Source: Mucilaginibacter jinjuensis (GTDB lineage Bacteria; Bacteroidota; Bacteroidia; Sphingobacteriales; Sphingobacteriaceae). Taken from it: 64,000 nucleotides of DNA. The stretch covers positions 2,046,001 through 2,110,000 of the forward strand of contig NZ_CP117167.1 of assembly GCF_028596025.1 (NCBI RefSeq). The letters are read 5' to 3'. Of the stretch, positions 34,449-42,628 are shown in pieces. The notes under the pieces were generated by a model. It did no database searches, was not told the origin of the DNA, and worked only from the letters and a program-made list of their open reading frames with translations. The number at the start of each line of letters is the position of its first letter. The first letter of the stretch is position 1. A program made the position numbers and the translations under genes.

Positions 34449-34628
34449 ATGGACAAATTTAATGAACTTAAAGAACTGGTCGCTTCGATAGAAGCAGATG
34501 CAGAAAGCTTTTATAGCAAAGGAAACAAAGCAGCTGGTACTCGTGTTAGAACCGGTTTCCAAAAAGTAAAAAACCTGGCGCAAGAAATCCGTCAAGGTGT
34601 TACTGAATTGAAAAATAAAGAGAAGTAA
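34449..34628 (+). CDS. Histone H1-like (Hc1-type) small basic protein
   Basis: This 59-residue, lysine-rich protein starts MDKFNELKELVASIEADAES and continues FYSKGNKAAGTRVRTGFQKV. It closely follows the small Bacteroidota proteins annotated as histone H1, related to chlamydial Hc1. Such proteins are thought to bind DNA and condense the nucleoid. It is monocistronic, with a matching promoter upstream and a strong terminator downstream. Abundant expression would fit that layout, but this is inference. Confidence 0.85.
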   Translation: MDKFNELKELVASIEADAESFYSKGNKAAGTRVRTGFQKVKNLAQEIRQGVTELKNKEK

Positions 34629-34647
34629 GAATTTGTTTTTCTATAGA

Positions 34648-34678
34648 AAAGCCTCCCGGTGTACCAGGAGGCTTTTTT
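34648..34678 (+). terminator. Terminator of the histone-like gene
   Basis: AAAGCCTCC pairs with GGAGGCTTT around a CGGTGTACCA loop and is followed by a T-run. It begins 20 bases past the stop. Confidence 0.85.
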
Positions 34679-34710
34679 TATGCCCGGTGGTGTGAATTAC
34701 CGGTGAGCTT

Positions 34711-34796
34711 GAATAATATCGAATAATGAATTTTGAATATCCAACATCGAAATTTCCTTCATTATTTAATATTGGGCATTCGGTGTTCGATATTAA
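34711..34796. repeat. ATATCGAA/TTCGATAT imperfect inverted repeat
   Basis: AATATCGAATAATGAATTTT and GAATATCCAACATCGAA on the left face TTCGGTGTTCGATATT on the right. It overlaps the 3' end of the small lipoprotein frame at 34762-34908, and the last 15 or so codons of that frame are this repeat. That suggests the repeat has replaced the original end of the gene. Confidence 0.5.
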
Positions 34797-34908
34797 AGTC
34801 CTTATCTGTTACCGATGTTTTACTTTTAGTTTCGTGCGAACAGGCAGGGCTTAGCATGGATAATGTAATAATGGCCACCCACCTTTTAAGGCTGTTAATG
34901 TTCTTCAT
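34762..34908 (-). CDS. Short lipoprotein-like ORF, possibly truncated
   Basis: This 48-residue frame was found by reading the minus strand past the MerC-like stop. It begins MKNINSLKRWVAIITLSMLS and reaches a lipobox LSPAC (Cys23), then polar residues. It overlaps the end of the MerC-like gene by 14 bases, as coupled genes do. Its last residues (DFNIEHRMPNIK) are encoded by an intergenic inverted repeat, so the mature protein is only about 25 residues. I read it as the surviving N-terminus of a lipoprotein gene in the metal-box operon, or a very small lipopeptide. Confidence 0.5.
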   Translation of the reverse strand: MKNINSLKRWVAIITLSMLSPACSHETKSKTSVTDKDFNIEHRMPNIK

Positions 34909-35278
34909 GTGCGTGCATGCTTAGTTTCGAATTATAAAAGTGTGCAGAGGCTATCAGCAGGCCGCCTGTTGTGAGAAAAAGCCATTCATAATGTGGCGAT
35001 ACGAGGATCTTCCCGATAAAGATCACCAAAAAACCTTCTGTAATAATAATGAGCGGCCCCATGTTATAATGCTTGCGGTACGATCCTCTCAATGACGTAT
35101 AGCCGATAAACAGGGAAGTGGCAATAATACCCATCTCGAAATAGTTGTTCGCCAGGAAACCAAAACCTATTAATGGCAGCAAGGTAATAACCAGCGGAAG
35201 CAAGGCGCAGTGTATTGCGCATAGTATGGATACGCAGATCCCTATTTTATCCAGTTTGTTATTTTTTGTGTTTAGCAT
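34895..35278 (-). CDS. MerC-domain membrane protein
   Basis: This 127-residue protein has four membrane helices and the cysteine pattern CVSILCAIHCALLPLV near the N-terminus, as in MerC mercury-uptake proteins. The C-terminus is His-rich (MHAHEEH). In Bacteroidota, MerC-like proteins without mer operons are frequent and their metal is not established. The divergent COG0523 gene and the palindrome between suggest zinc or a related metal here. The -7 element TATCTTTG (minus strand, 35283-35290) ends 4 bases before the ATG, so the transcript may be nearly leaderless. Confidence 0.8.
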   Translation of the reverse strand: MLNTKNNKLDKIGICVSILCAIHCALLPLVITLLPLIGFGFLANNYFEMGIIATSLFIGYTSLRGSYRKHYNMGPLIIITEGFLVIFIGKILVSPHYEWLFLTTGGLLIASAHFYNSKLSMHAHEEH

Positions 35279-35287
35279 GTCACAAAG

Positions 35288-35324
35288 ATAATTTTAATTG
35301 CAACTGTGTTGCAATTAAAATTAT
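35288..35324. promoter_or_regulatory. 37-base perfect palindrome (Zur-like metal box) in a divergent promoter
   Basis: Two perfect 17-base arms flank a 3-base TGT centre, and the core reads TGCAACT-G-TGTTGCA. It fills the 78-base gap between the MerC-like and COG0523 genes and touches both core promoters: the -7 element TATCTTTG on the minus strand, and TAGTTTTG at 35331-35338 on the plus strand. A second site with the same TGCAA-N5-TTGCA spacing precedes the TonB receptor at 41700-41714. The nearby Fur-family regulator (41849) is the natural candidate to bind both. Confidence 0.75.
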
Positions 35325-35356
35325 AATATTTAGTTTTGTCACCATAAAACTGATAC

Positions 35357-36559
35357 ATGCCTGACAAAAAATTACCGGTTACCGTATTAAGCGGTTTCCT
35401 TGGCAGCGGGAAAACTACGCTGCTCAACCATATTTTACATAACAAAACCAACCTCAAAGTAGCCGTAATTGTGAACGATATGAGCGAGGTAAATATTGAT
35501 GCCCAGCTGGTAGCCAATGAGCACACCTTATCGCGTACGGACGAAAAACTGGTAGAAATGAGCAACGGCTGTATCTGCTGTACCCTGCGCGAAGACCTGA
35601 TGATTGAGGTAGAACGCCTGGCCAAAGAGAATCGTTTCGACTACCTGCTGATTGAAAGTACAGGCATTTCTGAACCCATCCCTGTAGCACAAACTTTTAC
35701 CTATGCTGATGATAATCAGGATATTGACCTGAGTCGTTTCAGTACGTTGGATACGATGGTTACCGTGGTGGATTGCTTTAATTTTTTCAGGGATTATGTA
35801 AGTAATGAAAAATTAATCGACAGAAACCTGACCGACGATGTACGCGACCAGCGCGCCATAGTTAACCTGTTGACCGATCAGATTGAGTTTGCCAACGTGA
35901 TCATCCTCAATAAAACAGACCTGATACTGCCCAACGACCTTGGTTTGCTCAAAGAATACATCCACAAACTAAACCCGGAAGCGGATCTGATAGAGAGTGA
36001 GTTCAGCAAAGTGCCGCTCGACAGGATCTTAAATACGGGCAAGTTTGATTTTGATAAAGCCTCACAATCAGCTGGTTGGATTAAGGAATTGGACGGTCAT
36101 CATTCGCCTGAAACTGAGGAGTATGGTATCAGTTCGGTGGTATTCCGCTCGCAAAAACCATTTCACCCCGGGCGTTTGTGGGAATACCTGAATGATGATT
36201 ACCCCAACAATATTATCCGTGCCAAAGGCATGTTCTGGTTGGCTTCACGGCGCAATGAGGCGCTCAGCTTTTCGCAGGCTGGCGGCTCATTAAAAGTTGA
36301 TTATGCCGGTGTTTGGTGGGCTTCCATGCCTTATAAAGAGCGAATTGTGAATGGTGATTTTGTATTAAGCCAGCAGCAAATAGAGTCGAGATGGTCGGCC
36401 ACGTATGGCGACAGGATGAATGAGCTGGTATTTATCGGCCAGGACCTGGATAAGGCCCAAATCATAGCCGATTTGCAAAGCTGCCTCATCACCGACCTCG
36501 AAAAATTGATGTACGACCAGCAATTGGTATTTGATGACCCTTTTAACGCCGTATTGTAA
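35357..36559 (+). CDS. COG0523 (CobW/ZNG1-like) metallochaperone GTPase
   Basis: This 400-residue G3E GTPase has the P-loop [11 protein letters not shown] (residues 14-24) and the metal-binding CxCC motif in [10 protein letters not shown] (Cys72, Cys74, Cys75). It also has the ESTGISEP region, an NKTD guanine-specificity motif, and a C-terminal CobW_C domain (about 280-395). COG0523 proteins deliver zinc, cobalt or other metals to target enzymes, and many are de-repressed by Zur under zinc limitation. The metal-box palindrome immediately upstream supports the zinc type. It abuts the flavoprotein gene with no gap. Confidence 0.9.
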   Translation: MPDKKLPVTVLSGFLGSGKTTLLNHILHNKTNLKVAVIVNDMSEVNIDAQLVANEHTLSRTDEKLVEMSNGCICCTLREDLMIEVERLAKENRFDYLLIESTGISEPIPVAQTFTYADDNQDIDLSRFSTLDTMVTVVDCFNFFRDYVSNEKLIDRNLTDDVRDQRAIVNLLTDQIEFANVIILNKTDLILPNDLGLLKEYIHKLNPEADLIESEFSKVPLDRILNTGKFDFDKASQSAGWIKELDGHHSPETEEYGISSVVFRSQKPFHPGRLWEYLNDDYPNNIIRAKGMFWLASRRNEALSFSQAGGSLKVDYAGVWWASMPYKERIVNGDFVLSQQQIESRWSATYGDRMNELVFIGQDLDKAQIIADLQSCLITDLEKLMYDQQLVFDDPFNAVL

Positions 36560-37462
36560 ATGGATACTAATTATGATGTAATAATTATTGGCGGCAGTTA
36601 CGCCGGCTTGCAGGCTGCCACTACACTTGGCCGTTCGTTAAGGAAAGTATTGGTTATTGATAGCGCTGAGCCCTGCAACAAGCAAACCCCGCATTCGCAC
36701 AACTTTTTAACCCGCGATGGGGAGCCACCGGCTGCGATCGCCGCCAAAGCAAAAGAACAACTGGCGGAATATGCCACTGTTGGCTTTTTTGAAGACAGGG
36801 CAGCTTATGGAATCCCTTATAACGATGGATTTGAGGTTGGTGTCCTGTCGGGAAAGTCATTTACGGCGCGCAAGCTATTGTTTGCATCGGGTGTTAAAGA
36901 TACCATGCCCGATATCAGGGGTTTTGCGCAATGCTGGGGTATTTCGGCCTTACACTGCCCTTATTGCCATGGTTATGAGGTTCGTAATCAACCTACCGGT
37001 ATACTGGCTAATGGTGATGGTGCATTTGAATTCGCCAAACTCATTAATAACTGGACAGGTCAGCTTACCGTGTTTACGAATGGTAAATCGACCTTAACTG
37101 ATGATCAGTTGATAAAGCTTAAAGCTAAACAAATTGATGTGGTTGAGGCTGAAGTAAAAGAGATCATCCACCAAAATGGGCAAATGAGTAAGATAATATT
37201 TGCAGACGATACCACTATAAATATCAATGCCTTATATACCAGACTGCCCTTGGTGCAGCATTGCCATATTCCGCAGCAATTAGGCTGTCAGTTTACAGAA
37301 AATGGCTTAATAAAGGTTAACGAATTTGGCCGCACAACAATCCCGGGTGTGTATGCCGCAGGAGATGCTGTTACCCCTATGCGTTCTGTGACCTCTGCCG
37401 TATCTACAGGTATGTTTTCGGCAGCTGTGATCAATAAAGAGTTAATTGACGCCGATTTTTAA
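36560..37462 (+). CDS. FAD-dependent NAD(P)-disulfide oxidoreductase, thioredoxin reductase-like
   Basis: This 300-residue flavoprotein has the FAD-binding GGSYAGLQAA (residues 11-20), a redox motif CPYCHGYE (Cys133, Cys136), and the C-terminal FAD motif GVYAAGDAVT. The CPYCHGYE variant and length fit the thioredoxin-reductase-like/ferredoxin-NADP reductase group rather than true TrxB (CATC). The gene starts on the base after the COG0523 stop, so co-expression is very likely, and it may keep metal-site thiols reduced (inference). A hairpin with a T-run follows. Confidence 0.85.
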   Translation: MDTNYDVIIIGGSYAGLQAATTLGRSLRKVLVIDSAEPCNKQTPHSHNFLTRDGEPPAAIAAKAKEQLAEYATVGFFEDRAAYGIPYNDGFEVGVLSGKSFTARKLLFASGVKDTMPDIRGFAQCWGISALHCPYCHGYEVRNQPTGILANGDGAFEFAKLINNWTGQLTVFTNGKSTLTDDQLIKLKAKQIDVVEAEVKEIIHQNGQMSKIIFADDTTININALYTRLPLVQHCHIPQQLGCQFTENGLIKVNEFGRTTIPGVYAAGDAVTPMRSVTSAVSTGMFSAAVINKELIDADF

Positions 37463-37517
37463 GGCGCAATAGAAGATGCTTCTGGTGAGATAGAAGTTTA
37501 GTTTAGTTTTAATCCAT

Positions 37518-37549
37518 GCGGTCCCTTGGTAACAGGGGGCCGTTTTTTT
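37518..37549 (+). terminator. Terminator of the COG0523-flavoprotein operon
   Basis: CGGTCCC and GGGGGCCG form an imperfect stem and are followed by seven T. It lies 56 bases past the flavoprotein stop. Confidence 0.65.
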
Positions 37550-37825
37550 GTTGGTGGGTGATTTCTTTATGTCATTATTTTAGCTAAACGAATTTGTCAT
37601 TTCGAACCTTTGAAGCGTGGGCAAATTGTGTGGGAAAGGTGAAAAATCTTATGCGACATGCATCATTTGCAAAGCTTTAAGAAAAGGCGCAGAAGATTTC
37701 TCCTCACCCCGGCGCTCAGCCCCTCAACCGTTCGCTCGAAATGACAAATCTTTTAATTCTGAGTCATTGTTGGTAAGAACAATGGCGAGTGGATAAGGTA
37801 GTCTATGTTAGACATTACACAACAA
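37550..37825. repeat. GTCATTTCGA-type long hairpin repeat (37595-37747) within a gene-free gap
   Basis: The element runs from TTGTCATTTCGAACC to GCTCGAAATGACAA, with inner arms GGTGAAAAATCTTATGCG and GCGCAGAAGATTTCTCC. It matches the plan of 8971-9104 and 43570-43686. A degenerate ATTGTTGGTAAGAACAAT palindrome follows at 37766-37783. There is no gene. Confidence 0.75.
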
Positions 37826-37826
37826 A

Positions 37827-37851
37827 AAAGGCAGCCATAACAGCTGCCTTT
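37827..37851 (-). terminator. Terminator of the TonB receptor operon
   Basis: AAAGGCAGC pairs with GCTGCCTTT. On the minus strand it ends in a run of six T, 49 bases past the stop of the barrel gene. Confidence 0.75.
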
Positions 37852-37899
37852 AACCAATACCCCAGAAGGGCAAGGGGATTGATTTTTATTGATGTTGTA

Positions 37900-38631
37900 T
37901 TATAATGTAAAGGTTAAACCGAGTGTAGTTTGAAACTCTGAGATCGGTTGTTTGGTTACCAGTCGGCCGGCTGCATTGTTGCGGTTATCGTTATCAATTT
38001 TGATACCCGGCGAGTTGATGTAGTTCTCTTTCAGGGCCAGGCCAATGCATTTGGTGAAGCTGTAACGCAAGCCAACATTACCACCGTAGGCAAAAGCTGT
38101 AGCGGTTGAACTGTGCTGGGTAAACGGATAGTCCTTATCATCATCAGTCAGCACCACATCAATTTCTGGTGTCGAGAAGCTTTTGATGATACCGGCATTG
38201 GCACGCAGATCTATATACAACTTGTTAAACACAAACGTATACTGCGGACCAACCAACACGTTGAGATTTTTGTAACGTTTGCTTGATGTAACCGAAGATT
38301 GATCGACCCCGAAACCATCTGTATAACCTGCAGAAAGGTTTTGCACATCGTTGCTGTTCAGCTGGCCCTGGTCCTGGTAAGAAATGGTACCGGCAACAGC
38401 CCAGTTTTTGTGGAAATAGTAAGCGCCATCCAAACCAATGGTGAAGCCATTTTTGGCGTAACCCGCTTTGTTATTTTCGTGATAAATTTCGCCGTAATCA
38501 GCTTTCTTGAATTCGCCGGTAGGGGTTGAGATCCCTCCAAATACGCCCAAATAGCTTTTAAGCTGCGCGCTCGCACTTAAAGAAATTAAGCTGATAAAAG
38601 CCGTTGATATGATAATTAAAGTTTTTTTCAT
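37900..38631 (-). CDS. Outer-membrane beta-barrel protein
   Basis: This 243-residue protein has a signal peptide (MKKTLIIISTAFISLISLSA). Amphipathic strands follow (LKSYLGVFGGISTPTG, GFTIGLDGAYYFHKNWAVAG, LNVLVGPQYTFVF) and the end is QTTLGLTFTL. This is an OmpW/PorT-like small barrel. It is the last gene of the operon that starts with the TonB receptor. A role in metal uptake or adhesion is possible, but nothing in the sequence fixes it. Confidence 0.75.
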   Translation of the reverse strand: MKKTLIIISTAFISLISLSASAQLKSYLGVFGGISTPTGEFKKADYGEIYHENNKAGYAKNGFTIGLDGAYYFHKNWAVAGTISYQDQGQLNSNDVQNLSAGYTDGFGVDQSSVTSSKRYKNLNVLVGPQYTFVFNKLYIDLRANAGIIKSFSTPEIDVVLTDDDKDYPFTQHSSTATAFAYGGNVGLRYSFTKCIGLALKENYINSPGIKIDNDNRNNAAGRLVTKQPISEFQTTLGLTFTL

Positions 38632-38651
38632 GTTGGTGTAATTGTAGGGTC

Positions 38652-39293
38652 TTATTGAATAGTTACTTTAAAGTTTACGTCTAAGTCGGTTGAGCCAGGG
38701 GCGTAAGTGCCGTTTTTGGCGTTAGGTTGGTGGCGTAACACAAACCTTAAGTTACCTGTGCTTGCTGCGCCGGTGGTAAACAGGTCTGTTAAACCAATTT
38801 GTAACGGCGGCGTGTTGCTATCCAGATCTGTACGGGCAATAGCTAAATTCAGGTAGGGGCCCGAAGCACTTGTTGGCGTACCCGGAATGTAAGGCGAACC
38901 TGTACCGATAACCAGATTAGCTGAGCTGATTGGCGTAGGCTGGAAGAAGAACAGGTGATAATTCTGGCGTTGTTTAATCTCGTCTGATACCACAAAGGTT
39001 GGGCTTTGGGTAGTATCCAGCATCAGCACTTTTACATCATACTTAGAGTTGGCTTTCAATACCAATGCAGTTGAGTCGGTTGATTTAACGTTGCCGTTAT
39101 TATCTAAGTGGAACCTGTATCTGCAAGATGTTGTATCTGATGGATTGGCTTCGTTAGTTAGTTTCAGGTAGGCAGAGGTTAACTGTTCGTTGGCGATGGT
39201 AGGTGCTACCGCTTGTTCTGATTTCGAACTGCAACTTGCATAAAATAAGGCTGTTGCTAACAGCGCATACGTTGCGTGTTTTAGTTTTAGCAT
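38652..39293 (-). CDS. Uncharacterised lipoprotein of the TonB receptor operon
   Basis: This 213-residue protein has a lipobox (ALFYASCSS, Cys21). The rest is probably all-beta and has no motif I recognise. It is Thr/Ser/Asn-rich and ends in NFKVTIQ. Its place 31 bases after the receptor gene and 20 before the barrel gene implies a shared job, perhaps a surface or periplasmic binding partner of the receptor. Confidence 0.7.
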   Translation of the reverse strand: MLKLKHATYALLATALFYASCSSKSEQAVAPTIANEQLTSAYLKLTNEANPSDTTSCRYRFHLDNNGNVKSTDSTALVLKANSKYDVKVLMLDTTQSPTFVVSDEIKQRQNYHLFFFQPTPISSANLVIGTGSPYIPGTPTSASGPYLNLAIARTDLDSNTPPLQIGLTDLFTTGAASTGNLRFVLRHQPNAKNGTYAPGSTDLDVNFKVTIQ

Positions 39294-39324
39294 GGGGTTT
39301 TTGATTAAATTGTTTAACTTTTAT

Positions 39325-41658
39325 TTACTTATTATTTTGCAGGATGCTGAAAGGCACCCGTAATCTGAATATGATGTTACGCCCCGGTTCGTCGGCGAAA
39401 TAGCGGAAACGGTCCAGGTAGTCTTTGTAAGCTACGTTGGTCAGGTTATTACCCGATATATCGATGTCGGCAAACGTATGGTTGATAATCAGCCTGAAAC
39501 CGATGTGCGCATTGTATAAGCTGTACGCGCCCGGAGGCGGTGCATAATCCTGGTTGGCGGGCACTTTGGTTTGCTTGGCTACAAATACATTCTCGGCACC
39601 TACGGCGATATTCTTCAATGCACCCCAACTACCAAAATGATAGGTTAGCCCGTTTTGCAAACGCATGGGAGGGGTGTAGATCAAATAATCGTGGATCGTT
39701 TTGTTATAAGCGTAGATGAGCGAGGTTTTAGAATTGATCTCCAGCGAGTCGATTGGTTTCACAATCACACCCAGATCAACGCCCCTGAAATATACATTGG
39801 CTTGGGTATAATTAAACTCGAGCAATGAGCCGCTCTGTACCCGGATGTATTGCCCCGTTGGTTGCAGGAAAATGAAATCATTGATGTTATTATAATAACC
39901 TTGCACATCGATAGCCACCCGGTGCGACTGGTAATTTAAATTCAGACTGAAATTGCTGGCCCGCTCGGTTTTAAGATTCGGGTCGCCAACTTCATACGAG
40001 ATAAGGGTTTGATGCACACCATTTGAATAAAGTTCATTAACCGTAGGTGCCCTGAATGCCGAACCGAAATTGCCGCTCAGTGTAAGATCATTCGTAATAT
40101 TATAGGTAGCGCCGAGGGTTGAACTGCTGCTTTGGTAATGTGTGGTTGTGGCTTCTATTTTGGCAATGGTATCGTTAAAACGGTATGCCTTTAACCAGCG
40201 GTAATCGTAACGGATACCCGCTTCAAAAAGCAATTTTTTATATCGATAACGCTCAATGATATATGCCCCTCCGTCATAATCAACAAAGTTTGGGATCAGG
40301 TATTCGTACATACGCACGTTGCCCTGGTTCATGCCGCTAATGCCGATAGAGCCGGTTAGTCCGCCAATGGGTTTTTGATCAAAATTAACATCGGCAGTAG
40401 AGGTATTGATCTTTAGATACAAAGCAGGAGCCAGGCTTGGCGAAAACGAAAGCAGGTCGTACTCAGATCGTTTATTGGTTTGATAAGCGTATTGTACCTG
40501 TAGTTTACTGCCATCATCAAAATTGTAAAAGCCGCGCACTTTGGCTGTTGAATGGTTTACAGTTTGGTAAGGCCTGTCGATGGTATAAGTAAAATCAGAA
40601 GGAGTAATCGGAGTAGTTTCCTGGATGCGCGCCTGCAAATCGGCAATAGAACCAACTTCGGTACCTGATAAAATGCCCAGCTTGGTATTGAAATCGCTGT
40701 AATAGGTTTCAATGCCATAATTTTTATGATAATACTGTAAGGCGGCCGAGAAATCGTTTTCGCTTAATCCGGTATTGCCTAAAATATAATTAGGCGTACT
40801 GGTATTACCGGCACGTTTGTAGCTGCCTTGTATGCGGTAACTTAAACCTTCCAGTTTTTTACCGAGTGAACCTTCGAGCATGGCAGAGAATGCACCGAGG
40901 CGACTGTTAGTCATCCCCACAGCATTAACTTCGCCATCCATCGTACCGGGAGCAGTTGGTAAGGCTTTGGGCTCGGCCAGAATTACCCCAGCTATAGCAT
41001 CCGATCCATAACGGATCCCCGCTGCACCTTTAATCACTTCTATTTTATTGGCGATGAAGGGATCAATCTCCGGCGCATGTTCAGATCCCCATTGCTGGGC
41101 TTCCAGGCGTACACCATTGTTTAAAATCAGGATGCGGTTGCTGTACAAACCATGAATAATAGGTTTGGCGATGGATGGCCCGGTTTGAAATGTGGTTACG
41201 CCGGTTATTGATTTTAATGATTCGCCCAGGCTTAAACCGCGGGTACGTTCCAGCTCGGTTCCCTGCAATACGGTGAGGCTTTGGGTTTCAATTACTTTAT
41301 GTGATGATGTTGCATTTATACTTACCTCTTTCAAAAAGTCATCTGAAGGTTTCAGATTGATGTTAAGTTTGGTATTGCTGCTGATGTTCAATAGCGTATC
41401 CACATTCGCGTATCCTACAAACTCGAATCTAAACTTGTGCAATCCTGCCGGAACTGCCAGTTGATAAACACCCGTACTATCGCTATGTGTACCTGTTGAT
41501 GTGCCTATAATAGAAATTGTAGCCTCATTAAGAGGTGTTTTGGTTGATGCATCTTTTACCTTTCCGCTTAATGTAAAGCCTGTAGTTTTAGTGCGTTGCT
41601 GGGCATAGCTTAATGTCGTGAAAAAAGATAGAAGAAATAAAAGTAAACCTATGCGCAT
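39325..41658 (-). CDS. TonB-dependent outer-membrane receptor, probably metal
   Basis: The 777-residue receptor starts with a signal peptide (LLLFLLSFFTTLSYAQ), then a carboxypeptidase-regulatory-like domain (about 27-110, FTLSGKVKDASTKTPLNEAT). The plug (about 115-235) contains IIHGLYSNRILILNNGVRLE and a QQWGSEHAPEIDP segment, and a 22-strand barrel ends in FRLRVPFSI. It lacks the SusC-specific signature and has no SusD partner. A TGCAA-N5-TTGCA metal box lies 42 bases upstream of the start, and the divergent gene is a Zur-like regulator. Zinc import in the manner of ZnuD is the best guess. Confidence 0.88.
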   Translation of the reverse strand: MRIGLLLFLLSFFTTLSYAQQRTKTTGFTLSGKVKDASTKTPLNEATISIIGTSTGTHSDSTGVYQLAVPAGLHKFRFEFVGYANVDTLLNISSNTKLNINLKPSDDFLKEVSINATSSHKVIETQSLTVLQGTELERTRGLSLGESLKSITGVTTFQTGPSIAKPIIHGLYSNRILILNNGVRLEAQQWGSEHAPEIDPFIANKIEVIKGAAGIRYGSDAIAGVILAEPKALPTAPGTMDGEVNAVGMTNSRLGAFSAMLEGSLGKKLEGLSYRIQGSYKRAGNTSTPNYILGNTGLSENDFSAALQYYHKNYGIETYYSDFNTKLGILSGTEVGSIADLQARIQETTPITPSDFTYTIDRPYQTVNHSTAKVRGFYNFDDGSKLQVQYAYQTNKRSEYDLLSFSPSLAPALYLKINTSTADVNFDQKPIGGLTGSIGISGMNQGNVRMYEYLIPNFVDYDGGAYIIERYRYKKLLFEAGIRYDYRWLKAYRFNDTIAKIEATTTHYQSSSSTLGATYNITNDLTLSGNFGSAFRAPTVNELYSNGVHQTLISYEVGDPNLKTERASNFSLNLNYQSHRVAIDVQGYYNNINDFIFLQPTGQYIRVQSGSLLEFNYTQANVYFRGVDLGVIVKPIDSLEINSKTSLIYAYNKTIHDYLIYTPPMRLQNGLTYHFGSWGALKNIAVGAENVFVAKQTKVPANQDYAPPPGAYSLYNAHIGFRLIINHTFADIDISGNNLTNVAYKDYLDRFRYFADEPGRNIIFRLRVPFSILQNNK

Positions 41659-41687
41659 CTTTTTAATTTAAAATTAACGCAACAAAG

Positions 41688-41717
41688 ATGCATTTTAAAT
41701 GCAATAATATTGCAATT
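41688..41717. promoter_or_regulatory. Metal-box palindromes upstream of the TonB receptor
   Basis: The perfect palindrome TGCAATAATATTGCA (41700-41714, central A) has the same TGCAA-N5-TTGCA geometry as the 37-base palindrome at 35288-35324. A second, overlapping palindrome, TGCATTTTAAATGCA, lies at 41689-41703. It sits 30-59 bases before the receptor start, at the receptor promoter, and about 100 bases from the -33 element of the regulator gene. Confidence 0.7.
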
Positions 41718-41788
41718 GAATTTGTAAAAAAGCGGATAGGTTAAATTTTGATGAACTTATTCATCAAAACTTCATTTTGTAAAGGCGT

Positions 41789-41821
41789 TTTGTTAAAAGT
41801 CAATCGTTCTTAGTAACTTTG
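41789..41821 (+). promoter_or_regulatory. Promoter of the Fur-family regulator
   Basis: TTTG (41789-41792) and TAACTTTG (41814-41821) match the Bacteroidota -33 and -7 elements with a 21-base spacer. Transcription would start near 41828. That rules out the in-frame ATG at 41819 and supports the start at 41849. Confidence 0.7.
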
Positions 41822-41848
41822 TGTACTTTACTACGTTATACCATTCTA

Positions 41849-42304
41849 ATGGCACAAACCAGGAATAAATTCGACTTCGAAGATCTTTTAGATAAACACC
41901 ATTTAAAGAAAACCAGTCCGCGTTTACGTGTGCTGTCTATGATGGCGTCTAAGAGTACGGCTACGTCACAGCCCGACCTCGAAAGTGTGATGAACGATAT
42001 AGACCGTGTTACTTTATACCGCATTTTAAATGCGTTTGAAGAGAAAGGCATCATCCATAAAGTATTTGATTTAAATGGCACGGCAAATTATGCCATGTGC
42101 TCGTCTGACTGCGGAGAGCATCATCACCACGATGAGCATTTGCATTTTAACTGCACCATGTGCAAAAATGTATACTGCCTTGATGATCTGCACCTGCCGC
42201 CGGTAACTCTGCCCGAAGGTTTTACTACACAAGGATTTACCTTATACGCTAACGGCACCTGCCCTAAATGCACTAAGAAAGCTGCGGCAACTGCTAAAGC
42301 CTAA
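41849..42304 (+). CDS. Fur-family metalloregulator, Zur-like
   Basis: This 151-residue protein has a winged helix (about 10-80, TSPRLRVLSMMASKSTATSQ, DRVTLYRILNAFEEKGIIHK). The C-terminal metal domain contains CGEHHHHDEHLHFNC and two CxxC structural-zinc pairs (CTMC, CPKC). The His-rich loop and the adjoining metal-box genes favour zinc sensing, but Fur-family members cannot be separated by sequence reading alone. It diverges from the TonB receptor. Confidence 0.85.
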   Translation: MAQTRNKFDFEDLLDKHHLKKTSPRLRVLSMMASKSTATSQPDLESVMNDIDRVTLYRILNAFEEKGIIHKVFDLNGTANYAMCSSDCGEHHHHDEHLHFNCTMCKNVYCLDDLHLPPVTLPEGFTTQGFTLYANGTCPKCTKKAAATAKA

Positions 42305-42312
42305 AATACTTC

Positions 42313-42435
42313 ACTTGTCATTCTGAACGTAGTGAAGAATCTTCTTCGCCCTGTCTTGAACCAGAATTTTCAGAATTAGAGAATTAACAGAATGCAAAGT
42401 GCAGAAGATTCTTCGTTAGCACTCAGAATGACAAG
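42313..42435. repeat. GTCATTCTGAACG hairpin repeat
   Basis: ACTTGTCATTCTGAACGTAG and GAAGAATCTTCT face AGAAGATTCTTCGTTAGCAC and TCAGAATGACAAG around about 57 bases. It is of the same general plan as the GTCATTTCGA family but with its own arm sequence. It follows the regulator stop by 9 bases. Confidence 0.75.
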
Positions 42436-42446
42436 ATCCATTTTAT

Positions 42447-42482
42447 AAAGCGGCATTAACTAAGTTAATGCCGCTTTTTTTG
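42447..42482 (+). terminator. Terminator downstream of the Fur-family gene
   Basis: AAAGCGGCATTAAC pairs with GTTAATGCCGCTTT around TAA and is followed by a T-run, about 145 bases past the regulator stop. Confidence 0.8.
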
Positions 42483-42588
42483 TGTGCTATTGTCACGCAA
42501 TCTTCATCAATAATATCGAATACGCTTTAAAAAAGCCGCTTTCCTCGCAAAAAAGGAAAAATTGGTTCTATCACCCGAAATATTGGAA

Positions 42589-42619
42589 TTGATGCGCCCC
42601 GATACCCGCCATACCTTTG
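42589..42619 (+). promoter_or_regulatory. Bacteroidota-type promoter of the porin-like gene
   Basis: TTGA (42589-42592) and TACCTTTG (42612-42619) with a 19-base spacer match the -33/-7 pattern. The start of transcription would be near 42626, giving a leader of about 160 bases before the barrel gene. That leader contains the 36-codon frame at 42629. Confidence 0.55.
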
Positions 42620-42628
42620 ACCTGTCGA

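Noticed and set aside
34733..34924. 63-residue plus-strand frame before the MerC-like gene
   Set aside because: It is made of the inverted repeat and the antisense of the lipoprotein signal on the other strand, which is the better-supported frame.
35454..35690. 78-residue frame antisense to the COG0523 GTPase
   Set aside because: The plus strand has an unambiguous P-loop GTPase over the same bases.
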